Source of the DNA: Haematococcus lacustris
Taxonomy: Eukaryota > Chlorophyta > Chlorophyceae > Chlamydomonadales > Haematococcaceae
Direction: 5' to 3'
Assembly (NCBI GenBank): GCA_030144725.1
Contig: JASKMD010000003.1
Location: 10,660,855-10,724,854, forward strand
Length of the DNA stretch: 64,000 nucleotides
Part shown: piece after piece, positions 52,044 through 60,066 of the stretch
How positions within the stretch are numbered: position 1 is the first letter of the stretch
Layout of the letters: every line of letters begins with the position of its first letter
Program-made: the position numbers and the translations under genes
The notes under the pieces: model-generated
Seen by the model: the letters and a program-made list of their open reading frames with translations, nothing else
What the model was told of the DNA's origin: nothing
Databases searched by the model: none

Positions 52044-52478
52044 TCACAGCAAGCCATGCTGAGCCTTATACAAGTTCACGCAGTCAGGGGCATTTGCTAG
52101 ATTGCTGGCAGGCTCCCAAGTGTTGTCAGAGTCTTCATAGCCCTTCCACTTGACAAGGTACTCCTTTGCTTTACCTGCACGCACATGCCGGTGGTTCACA
52201 ATGCGTTCTACTTCATACTGTGGGGAATCATCTAGCCAGCCCAACTCAGTGGGGGGTAGACGACCGAAGTTGCCCTCATAGGGTCTTAGCAATGATACAT
52301 GGAACACAGGATGAATCCTGGACATGGCTGGTGGTAGTGTCAGCTTTACAGCGTCCTCACCCACATGAGCTTCGATCCTGAAAGGCCCCACATACCGTGG
52401 CAGCAGCTTCCTGGCTCTGCCCACCATGTTACGCAGGTTCATGGTACTAAGCAGCACACGGTCACCCACTTGGAACAC
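52044..52478 (-). pseudogene. Chromovirus integrase C-terminus and chromodomain fragment
   Basis: 144 codons, open. It starts in the integrase C-terminal region ([52 protein letters not shown]) and continues into a chromodomain ([34 protein letters not shown]). Everything upstream is lost at 52479/52480, where the sequence switches to the LTR remnant of a plus-strand element. It is diverged from, but homologous to, the C-terminus of the plus-strand pol, so it belongs to a second chromovirus family. Confidence 0.92.
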
Positions 52479-52567
52479 TTGTGGATAGTAGACACTGCGT
52501 TGGACATTTCTAAGTGGACATGCCGCTCACACTGTAAGATTAAAGGCAGCGGCTGCGCCGTGACAAA

Positions 52568-54118
52568 ATGGTTTCCGACCGACGTCGGTACAGCAACATG
52601 ACAGACAATCCAGGCAATGGCGGGCCACCCGCCGGAGCCGAACCACCTGCTAATACTCCTTCAGAGCCCGATATGCTAGATAAGCTCCTGGAGGCGGCCC
52701 GGACTAATCCGCAGCTGCGTGCGAAGTTCAACGCCGTGGTTGAGACTTTCTCAGGTGGCTCTAAAGCCCCTGATGACAATCCCGATGAGAACCCAGAGGA
52801 TACCCCTGGTGGCCAAATGGAAGAAGGCGAGATGGACGAGCGCCCTCGCTACATCGGAGGGGACGAAGACTACATCCTTGAGCTGGAGGCACAGCAGCTG
52901 CAAATTCAGGCTGAGAATGAAGCCCTGCGTCAAGCCCTGTCGACAATTACGTCTCAGGTGAAGTCGCCTCCTCTCCCACCTCGCAGGCCAGATCTAGCAG
53001 GCAGGGCAGTTGCTCCTGCGTCGACTAGACAGCCTGGTGCAGGTGCTGCAGGCCCAGGACGAGCTGCCCCTACGGGTCCCTCGCCTCTGACCTTGCCTCT
53101 TCCCTTGTCTTTGGGTTCAAGGTCTATACCTGGCCCAGACAAGTGGACTGATGCGTGCAGCAGCACCCATCGTAGAGCCTTAGCGTTCTGCGACGACCTT
53201 GAGCGTCATTGTGAACGCTGCCGCCTTGATGTTGCATCGACACTGCCTGCTTTCCTGACTGGCGCTGCTCGCAACACCTGGTATCCATCCATCAAGGAGT
53301 CTTATGCTGCCTTGTATGCTGACGTCCCCGACTGGCCTTACCTGCGTACTGCATTCTGCGAGTACACAGGAGACGACCTGCGGGATGACTGTAACGTCGC
53401 CCGAACCAAACTGCTTGATGGTGCCATCAAGATGACCGCAGGAATGCTCCTGGGTCAATACATTACTGAGTTCAGGAATAACCTGCTGTTTGCAGGGAAC
53501 GACAACATGTGTCAGCCTCTGCTGGCCATGGTGTTCACTAGGGGCCTCAGCTCAGCTCTACAGCCTGCTGTGCTTAAGGACCTGGCTCACTTTAAAGACC
53601 CCACACTGTCTCAGGCTATGGAGGCTGCTAAGCAGGCTCAGCGCAACGTGGTCATGCTGTCCACCACCACACCTGCTAAGGGTGCTGGCTCTTCTGGTGT
53701 TCATGCTGTGCAGGCGTCAAGTGCCCTGGGAGGTGAGGCCCACCCCGGCAGGCGTGGCTCTAAGCCCCCTGTTTCTGGTGGTGCTGGCAAGAGGCCCAGA
53801 CACGATGAGCTGTGGTCCAAGAAACCTCTGTTGCCTGGGCAATACTGCTTCAAGTGCAACCATCCCGGCCACCTGACAAACCACCCATGCCCCTTCCGCC
53901 ACTTCACGGCCATTGAGGCCCGGCGCAGGTCTGGGTATGCACACCCACCTGAGGGTGCCAAGAAGCCTGGCCAAGCCAAGTCAAAGCCTCCTTCAGAGTC
54001 TGGTGCTTCTGAGTCAGACCAGGAGCCAGAGCCCCAGCCCCCACCTAAGGCTTCTAGGCCCAAGGATCAGGGCATGCGCCGTGGTGTCAGCCGGGCCCGT
54101 ATTGCCACCAACCGTTAG
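52568..54118 (+). CDS. gag: Gag of chromovirus copy 1
   Basis: 516 codons ending TAG (54116-54118). An acidic, Pro-rich N-terminus contains a predicted coiled coil (DYILELEAQQLQIQAENEAL, ~residues 98-117). A capsid-like helical region follows (WTDACSSTHRRALAFCDDLE through QYITEFRNNLLFAG). A zinc knuckle CFKCNHPGHLTNHPC (~427-441) has CX2CX4HX5C spacing, one residue longer than the usual CX2CX4HX4C. The ATG at 52568 overlaps the probable primer-binding site, so translation may start at Met11 (MTDNPGNGG). The same frame continues after the TAG into pol. Confidence 0.93.
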   Translation: MVSDRRRYSNMTDNPGNGGPPAGAEPPANTPSEPDMLDKLLEAARTNPQLRAKFNAVVETFSGGSKAPDDNPDENPEDTPGGQMEEGEMDERPRYIGGDEDYILELEAQQLQIQAENEALRQALSTITSQVKSPPLPPRRPDLAGRAVAPASTRQPGAGAAGPGRAAPTGPSPLTLPLPLSLGSRSIPGPDKWTDACSSTHRRALAFCDDLERHCERCRLDVASTLPAFLTGAARNTWYPSIKESYAALYADVPDWPYLRTAFCEYTGDDLRDDCNVARTKLLDGAIKMTAGMLLGQYITEFRNNLLFAGNDNMCQPLLAMVFTRGLSSALQPAVLKDLAHFKDPTLSQAMEAAKQAQRNVVMLSTTTPAKGAGSSGVHAVQASSALGGEAHPGRRGSKPPVSGGAGKRPRHDELWSKKPLLPGQYCFKCNHPGHLTNHPCPFRHFTAIEARRRSGYAHPPEGAKKPGQAKSKPPSESGASESDQEPEPQPPPKASRPKDQGMRRGVSRARIATNR

Positions 54119-57100
54119 GGTGTTGCCCAGCCAGCCAGCCAGGACTGTGCTGTGGTTCAATCTGAACAACTGTTGCATGATGATAATGCTGCTGTTGTAG
54201 GAGCTGATGATGATGTGAGTGTGCCCAAGGCCAACTCAACAACAGCTTCTTTGCCTGCCTGCCCTGTAGAGCCCCTGCCTGCCCTGTCAGCAAGACTGTG
54301 TAGTCCTGCTTTGAATGATGTGCCATGTAAGACTGCTGTCCCCCCTGTGGTTCGGCATCAACAGGCCCATGTGCTGGGTATGGTGGGACGTGATGGCAAG
54401 GTGAGATTCAGATTTGCTGGCACCCTTGACCGTCAGCATGCATGCTTCTGCCTTGCTGATGGTGGTGCTGATGACTCCTTCATCAGTGAAGCATTTGTGT
54501 TTACACACAAGTTGAGACTGCATAATTACCCTGTGGCACTTCGTTATGAGGTAGCTAATAATCAATCAGTGTTCTGTACACAATATGTCAAAGTGCACTT
54601 GTCCATCCAACAGTTTAGCTGCTTCTGCACCTTGACTGTGATGCCTGAGCTTGTACATGAGTATGACATTCTGCTTGGTGCTGACTGGCTAACTGTGCAG
54701 GGGGCCTTGCTTGACTATGTCGACAAGTCTCTCACCCTGCGGACCCCTAAGGGCCAGCCTACCTTACTACCTTCAGCGGTAAGCAAGAAGGGGTCAGTTA
54801 ACTGTACAGTTGAGTCTCTACGAACTGTAAAACCTGTAAAAGAAACCTATGCTATTCCTCCTGGTTTCCTATTGTCCGGCCCTGAGGTGGTTTATACCCC
54901 TCTGTCTGCCAAGACGGCTGCTAAGTGGCTCAAAGATGGAGGCACAGGTGTGGTAGCACTGGTCTCTTATGAGAACCTGCAAGATCCACCTGGTGTTCCT
55001 CCTGAGCAGGCAACACAGTTAAAGAGCCTCCTTATGGAGTTCTCTGATGTGTTTGAGCCTATCACTGGGTTGCCTCCTGCACGTGATGTAGGGCACTCTA
55101 TACCCCTGCAGGATGGTGCTAAACCTCCTGCCAGGCCCAGTTATAGGATGAGCCAGCCAGAACAGGAAGAAGTTAAAAAACAGGTCACTGACATGTTGTC
55201 AAAAGGGCTGATAGAGCCTAGCTCCTCCCCATTTGCAGCACCAGTTCTTTTTGTAAAGAAGAAATCCGGTGAGCTACGCATGTGCGTAGACTACCGCCAG
55301 CTTAACAAGCTCACTATACGTGATCAGTACCCTCTCCCCAGAATTGATGATTTATTTGATAAATTGTCGGGTATGACTGTATTTTCCTCCCTGGATCTCC
55401 AGGCTGGCTATCATCAAATCAGAATACCTGATGAGGATATTCCTAAAACTGCGTTTAGGACGCCCATGGGACACTATCAGTATAAAGTGTTATGCTTTGG
55501 TTTAACCAATGCTCCCGCTACATTTCAACGGGCAATGAACCAGGCGTTTGCCACGATGATTGACCGGTGTGCTCTGGTATATCTTGATGACATTTTAATC
55601 ATGTCCAAGTCTATCCAGGAGCACCTGTCACACCTTCGTGAAATATTCAGTTTGCTGAGACAACATGAATATTTTGCTAAATTATCTAAATGTGAATTCA
55701 TAAAAGAGTCTCTACCTTTCCTGGGGCACATCATCTCTAAAGATGGTGTAGCTGTAGACCCCAGCAAGGTGACTGCAATCAAAGACTGGCCTGTTCCTAC
55801 GAACCTGACAGCTCTGCAGTCATTCCTTGGCATGGCTAATTATGTACGTAAATTTGTGCGTAATTTTAGTTCCATTGCTGTCCCTCTTACTAATTTAACT
55901 GGCCCTGAAGGCAAAACATTCAACTGGGCACAATGGCCTAAACCCCAGTTAGATGCTTTCAATGCTCTAAAGCAGGCTATTATGAAGGTGCCTATGCTCC
56001 GCTTACCTGATATAACCAAGCCCTTTGAAGTCTACTGTGACGCCTCACTCTTGGGTGTTGGCGCAGTATTGACACAGGCTGGTTACCCCCTGGCATATTA
56101 CTCACGTAAGCTGTCAAAAGCTGAAATGAATTACACCACTGGGGAACAGGAAACTTTGGCCATTATTGCTGCGTGTACACAGTGGCGGTGCTACCTTGAA
56201 GGAGTACCATTCACCCTGTTTACTGATCACCGCCCTCTAGAGGCCCTACCTACGCAGTCTACACTGTCCCGTAGGCAGAGCCGCTGGTTGGAGTTCTTAT
56301 CCCGATTTAATTACACCATTAAATACCTACCTGGCAACACTAATCCTGCCGATCCACTGTCACGTATTCCAGTAACTTCAGCGACGGCTAAGACTGATAC
56401 TGACAAAATCCTGGTGACGACCAGGCAGCAGAAGCGGAGATTACAGGAGGGGGAGGACGTCGGTGCGGGTACACCGTTGAGCAGCGGCAGCGGAGGCAGC
56501 GAACAGCAGCCTGCCGCTGGATCAGACCCTGACCATGATGCTGACTCTGATGATGCTCTAAAGCCATCAGAGCCTAAGCGGTTAAGGTGGGCTGACCCGG
56601 TCTCTAATGACTGTGAGGCACAGGTCCCTGAGTGTCCTGGTCACCCTTCTCAGGTCACAGATTGGCTAATTAGTGCCTATAGCACTGATCCTGCCTTTGC
56701 TGAGACTAATGAGGAGTGGGAAATGACCCAGGAGGGTCTGTGGCGACACCTTGATAAGGGTACTATTATAGTTCCTAATGATATCCAGCTACGAGAGCAT
56801 ATCTTGCACGAAATGCATGATGCTAAGTATGCTGGCCATGTGGGCATCACCAAAACCCTTGAACGTGTGCGTAGGGTGTTCTGGTGGAAAACCATGCGTG
56901 CTGACGTTAGACACTATGTGACTAACTGTGATGCATGCCAACGAAACAAAGCGTCACGCCAGGTACCTGGTGGGCTGCTAAATCCCTTGTCTATACCGGG
57001 GTACCGCTGGGAATCTGTCACCATGGATTTGGTGGTTAAGCTTCCAGTCGGTGTGCATGGCTATGATTCTATCTGTGTGGTCGTGGATCGTCTATCAAAG

Positions 57101-58072
57101 ATGGTTCACCTAATCCCATGCATTGAAGCCATGGATGCTAAGGAATTTGCGGAATTATACATTGACCATGTATTTAAATACCATGGCCTGTCTAAAGTAA
57201 CCATCTCTGATCGTGGTGCGACCTTTAACAACCAGTTCTGGATTGAGGTCAGAAAGCTGATAGGCGTAGACCCTGCTTTCAGCACTGCGTATCATCCTCA
57301 ATCAGATGGTCAGACTGAGCGTACAAACCAAATTGTGGAAGAAATGCTTAGACATTATATCCTACCTACTCAAGAAGACTGGCCTAGGCATTTAGCCTTT
57401 GCCGAGTTTGCTATTAATAATTCATGGCAAGAGTCTATTCAGTCCACACCATTCCTGGTGAACTATGGACAGTCACCCATTACACCTGTGCTGCATAAGC
57501 TGCCCAGGCCGTGTCTATCTCCCTCCGCTGAGAGCTTCGCCAAGAAGTGGGAGCATGAGGTAAAGCATGCTCAGGAGTGCATGAGGGTGGCTCAGGACCG
57601 CCAACAAAGGTATGCGAATAAGCGTAGGCGTGATGTCACGTTCAGCGTAGGAGACAGCGTCCTGCTGAGCACCAAGAACCTGCGCAATGCACCTGGCAGA
57701 GCACGTAAGTTCTTGCCTAGGTATGTAGGGCCTTTCAAGGTCACAGGCAAGCTAGGTGAGGCTGCCTACCGGTTGGAGTTACCTCCCACCATGAGCAGGT
57801 TACATCCTGTGTTCCATGTGTCGCTTCTTAAGAAGTACACTGGCAGCCAGGGGTTTCACCCCCCTCCTGTGATGGAGTGGCTGGAAGATGCGCCTCACTA
57901 TGAAGTGCATAGCTTGTTGAACCACAGGCAGGTACGTTTCAAGAAGCGCATGGAGTACCTGGTCAAGTGGACAGGCTACGATGATACCTACAACACCTGG
58001 GAGCCAGAGGCTATGCTGGCTGGTGCTCCCCAGATCTTGTCTAGGTACAAGGCTGTGCATAACCTGCCTTGA
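54119..58072 (+). CDS. pol: Pol of chromovirus copy 1 (protease, RT, RNase H, integrase, chromodomain)
   Basis: The frame continues in phase from gag after the TAG and stays open for 1317 codons to the stop at 58072. With residue 1 at the first GTG (54152), the protease motif is LADGGADDSFIS (~101-112). RT follows, with FVKKKSGELRMCVDYRQLNK and catalytic VYLDDILIMS (~475-484). RNase H has VYCDASLLGVGAVLTQ and FTDHRPLEALPT. Integrase has an HHCC finger (HEMHDAKYAGHVGI... CDACQRNK), D-D-E residues in TMDLVVKLPV, ISDRGATFNNQFW and DGQTERTNQIVEE, and a C-terminal region [17 protein letters not shown] chromodomain with YLVKWTGYDDTYNTWEP ends the protein. There is no early ATG, consistent with expression as a gag-pol fusion. 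All catalytic motifs are intact apart from DGG in the protease. Confidence 0.95.
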   Translation, partial: GVAQPASQDCAVVQSEQLLHDDNAAVVGADDDVSVPKANSTTASLPACPVEPLPALSARLCSPALNDVPCKTAVPPVVRHQQAHVLGMVGRDGKVRFRFAGTLDRQHACFCLADGGADDSFISEAFVFTHKLRLHNYPVALRYEVANNQSVFCTQYVKVHLSIQQFSCFCTLTVMPELVHEYDILLGADWLTVQGALLDYVDKSLTLRTPKGQPTLLPSAVSKKGSVNCTVESLRTVKPVKETYAIPPGFLLSGPEVVYTPLSAKTAAKWLKDGGTGVVALVSYENLQDPPGVPPEQATQLKSLLMEFSDVFEPITGLPPARDVGHSIPLQDGAKPPARPSYRMSQPEQEEVKKQVTDMLSKGLIEPSSSPFAAPVLFVKKKSGELRMCVDYRQLNKLTIRDQYPLPRIDDLFDKLSGMTVFSSLDLQAGYHQIRIPDEDIPKTAFRTPMGHYQYKVLCFGLTNAPATFQRAMNQAFATMIDRCALVYLDDILIMSKSIQEHLSHLREIFSLLRQHEYFAKLSKCEFIKESLPFLGHIISKDGVAVDPSKVTAIKDWPVPTNLTALQSFLGMANYVRKFVRNFSSIAVPLTNLTGPEGKTFNWAQWPKPQLDAFNALKQAIMKVPMLRLPDITKPFEVYCDASLLGVGAVLTQAGYPLAYYSRKLSKAEMNYTTGEQETLAIIAACTQWRCYLEGVPFTLFTDHRPLEALPTQSTLSRRQSRWLEFLSRFNYTIKYLPGNTNPADPLSRIPVTSATAKTDTDKILVTTRQQKRRLQEGEDVGAGTPLSSGSGGSEQQPAAGSDPDHDADSDDALKPSEPKRLRWADPVSNDCEAQVPECPGHPSQVTDWLISAYSTDPAFAETNEEWEMTQEGLWRHLDKGTIIVPNDIQLREHILHEMHDAKYAGHVGITKTLERVRRVFWWKTMRADVRHYVTNCDACQRNKASRQVPGGLLNPLSIPGYRWESVTMDLVVKLPVGVHGYDSICVVVDRLSKMVHLIPCIEAMDAKEFAELYIDHVFKYHGLSKVTISDRGATFNNQFWIEVRKLIGVDPAFSTAYHPQSDGQTERTNQIVEEMLRHYILPTQEDWPRHLAFAEFAINNSWQESIQSTPFLVNYGQSPITPVLHKLPRPCLSPSAESFAKKWEHEVKHAQECMRVAQDRQQRYANKRRRDVTFSVGDSVLLSTKNLRNAPGRARKFLPRYVGPFKVTGKLGEAAYRLELPPTMSRLHPVFHVSLLKKYTGSQGFHPPPVMEWLEDAPHYEVHSLLNHRQVRFKKRMEYLVKWTGYDDTYNTWEPEAMLAGAPQILSRYKAVHNLP

Positions 58073-58270
58073 TGTGTAAATGTCTCAGTGACCTATGTCA
58101 CCTGGCCTGGTCCTATGACCATGGCCCCCATGCGGCACCTTATGGTGATGCATGTGTTTCTGTGGGTGGCTGGTACCCTTATGGGTCAGCCTGATTATCA
58201 GTGGTCTCTATAGACTGCGAGTCTCGGTGCTCTGGGCTATCCCAGGTACCTTGGCGGAACGGATCTCTTA

Positions 58271-58283
58271 AGAGGGGGAGGAA
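58271..58283 (+). other. Polypurine tract (plus-strand primer)
   Basis: AGAGGGGGAGGAA directly before the LTR start TGTGACGG; the counterpart of AGGAGAGGGAGGAA beside the minus-strand LTR. Confidence 0.85.
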
Positions 58284-58513
58284 TGTGACGGTGCGCTTAT
58301 GCGTATCCGTAAACCACACTTTAGCAGAGTGACTGAGGAGGTCAATGGTGGGCTGCTACCAGCTCACCATTCGGGTTCGACTCCCGAGGGTCCCGTTCTA
58401 AACCTGGGCTCAGTTGCTGTGCGAGAGTGTGGATAGTAGACACTGCGTTGGACATTTCTAAGTGGACATGCCGCTCACACTGTAAGATTAAAGGCAGCGG
58501 CTGCGCCGTGACA
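58284..58513 (+). repeat. Shared LTR between the tandem chromoviruses (230 bp)
   Basis: Starts TGTGACGGTGCG after the polypurine tract and ends GCGCCGTGACA. Its last 86 bp recur at 52480-52565, which confirms LTR identity. It contains an A-box-like word, a 28-nt hairpin and a T-arm (58322-58387). Confidence 0.88.
58322..58387 (+). promoter_or_regulatory. tRNA-like A-box/B-box element in the LTR
   Basis: TAGCAGAGTGAC (58322-58333) resembles the Pol III A-box. AATGGTGGGCTG-CTAC-CAGCTCACCATT (58344-58371) folds as a near-perfect hairpin. TCGGG-TTCGACT-CCCGA (58371-58387) is a canonical 5-bp/7-nt tRNA T-arm containing an exact B-box GGTTCGACTCC. A-to-B spacing is about 40 nt, as in tRNA genes. 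There is no complete tRNA cloverleaf. A functional Pol III role is inference. Confidence 0.6.
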
Positions 58514-58515
58514 AA

Positions 58516-60066
58516 ATGGTTTCCGACCGACGTCGGTACAGCAACATGACAGACAATCCAGGCAATGGCGGGCCACCCGCCGGAGCCGAACCACCTGCTA
58601 ATACTCCTTCAGAGCCCGATATGCTAGATAAGCTCCTGGAGGCGGCCCGGACTAATCCGCAGCTGCGTGCGAAGTTCAACGCCGTGGTTGAGACTTTCTC
58701 AGGTGGCTCTAAAGCCCCTGATGACAATCCCGATGAGAACCCAGAGGATACCCCTGGTGGCCAAATGGAAGAAGGCGAGATGGACGAGCGCCCTCGCTAC
58801 ATCGGAGGGGACGAAGACTACATCCTTGAGCTGGAGGCACAGCAGCTGCAAATTCAGGCTGAGAATGAAGCCCTGCGTCAAGCCCTGTCGACAATTACGT
58901 CTCACGTGAAGTCGCCTCCTCTCCCACCTCGCAGGCCAGATCTAGCAGGCAGGGCAGTTGCTCCTGCGTCGACTAGACAGCCTGGTGCAGGTGCTGCAGG
59001 CCCAGGACGAGCTGCCCCTACGGGTCCCTCGCCTCTGACCTTGCCTCTTCCCTTGTCTTTGGGTTCAAGGTCTATACCTGGCCCAGACAAGTGGACTGAT
59101 GCGTGCAGCAGCACCCATCGTAGAGCCTTAGCGTTCTGCGACGACCTTGAGCGTCATTGTGAACGCTGCCGCCTTGATGTTGCATCGACACTGCCTGCTT
59201 TCCTGACTGGCGCTGCTCGCAACACCTGGTATCCATCCATCAAGGAGTCTTATGCTGCCTTGTATGCTGACGTCCCCGACTGGCCTTACCTGCGTACTGC
59301 ATTCTGCGAGTACACAGGAGACGACCTGCGGGATGACTGTAACGTCGCCCGAACCAAACTGCTTGATGGTGCCATCAAGATGACCGCAGGAATGCTCCTG
59401 GGTCAATACATTACTGAGTTCAGGAATAACCTGCTGTTTGCAGGGAACGACAGCATGTGTCAGCCTCTGCTGGCCATGGTGTTCACTAGGGGCCTCAGCT
59501 CAGCTCTACAGCCTGCTGTGCTTAAGGACCTGGCTCACTTTAAAGACCCCACACTGTCTCAGGCTATGGAGGCTGCTAAGCAGGCTCAGCGCAACGTGGT
59601 CATGCTGTCCACCACCACACCTGCTAAGGGTGCTGGTTCTTCTGGTGTTCATGCTGTGCAGGCGTCAAGTGCCCTGGGAGGTGAGGCCCACCCCGGCAGG
59701 CGTGGCTCTAAGCCCCCTGTTTCTGGTGGTGCTGGCAAGAGGCCCAGACACGATGAGCTGTGGTCCAAGAAACCTCTGTTGCCTGGGCAATACTGCTTCA
59801 AGTGCAACCATCCCGGCCACCTGACAAACCACCCATGCCCCTTCCGCCACTTCACGGCCATTGAGGCCCGGCGCAGGTCTGGGTATGCACACCCACCTGA
59901 GGGTGCCAAGAAGCCTGGCCAAGCCAAGTCAAAGCCTCCTTCAGAGTCTGGTGCTTCTGAGTCAGACCAGGAGCCAGAGCCCCAGCCCCCACCTAAGGCT
60001 TCTAGGCCCAAGGATCAGGGCATGCGCCGTGGTGTCAGCCGGGCCCGTATTGCCACCAACCGTTAG
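58516..60066 (+). CDS. gag: Gag of chromovirus copy 2
   Basis: 516 codons, with two amino-acid differences from copy 1 that I could see: His for Gln in ITSHVKSPP and Ser for Asn in GNDSMCQ. It has the same zinc knuckle, the same TAG at 60064-60066 in the same context (CGT-TAG-GGT), and the same overlap of the first ATG with the primer-binding site. Preservation of the TAG in both copies suggests it is functional, though the copies are too young for that to be strong evidence. Confidence 0.93.
   Translation: MVSDRRRYSNMTDNPGNGGPPAGAEPPANTPSEPDMLDKLLEAARTNPQLRAKFNAVVETFSGGSKAPDDNPDENPEDTPGGQMEEGEMDERPRYIGGDEDYILELEAQQLQIQAENEALRQALSTITSHVKSPPLPPRRPDLAGRAVAPASTRQPGAGAAGPGRAAPTGPSPLTLPLPLSLGSRSIPGPDKWTDACSSTHRRALAFCDDLERHCERCRLDVASTLPAFLTGAARNTWYPSIKESYAALYADVPDWPYLRTAFCEYTGDDLRDDCNVARTKLLDGAIKMTAGMLLGQYITEFRNNLLFAGNDSMCQPLLAMVFTRGLSSALQPAVLKDLAHFKDPTLSQAMEAAKQAQRNVVMLSTTTPAKGAGSSGVHAVQASSALGGEAHPGRRGSKPPVSGGAGKRPRHDELWSKKPLLPGQYCFKCNHPGHLTNHPCPFRHFTAIEARRRSGYAHPPEGAKKPGQAKSKPPSESGASESDQEPEPQPPPKASRPKDQGMRRGVSRARIATNR
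58517..58528 (+). other. Probable primer-binding site
   Basis: TGGTTTCCGACC begins 3 bp after the LTR end (58513) and overlaps the first ATG of gag (58516). TGG is complementary to the CCA end of a tRNA. The rest is unlike the initiator-Met site TGGTATCAGAGC used by many chromoviruses, so another tRNA is implied. The same site is at 52569-52580 in copy 1. Confidence 0.5.

Larger units (their letters stand above)
52480..58513 (+). mobile_element. Chromovirus (Ty3/gypsy) copy 1, 5' LTR truncated
   Basis: It comprises an 86-bp remnant of the 5' LTR (52480-52565, equal to 58428-58513), gag, one TAG, pol, a polypurine tract and a full 3' LTR (58284-58513). The 3' LTR also serves as the 5' LTR of copy 2; the repeat period is 5948 bp. 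About ten single-base differences from copy 2 were noticed by eye over more than 5 kb, so the duplication is recent. Confidence 0.93.

Noticed and set aside
52540..52779. Minus-strand 79-codon frame within gag, repeated at 58488-58727
   Set aside because: Antisense shadow of the conserved gag coding sequence, present twice only because the element is duplicated.
58322..58387. A complete tRNA gene in the LTR
   Set aside because: T-arm and A/B-box words are present but no acceptor-stem pairing or standard anticodon loop could be drawn, so only a tRNA-like element is claimed.
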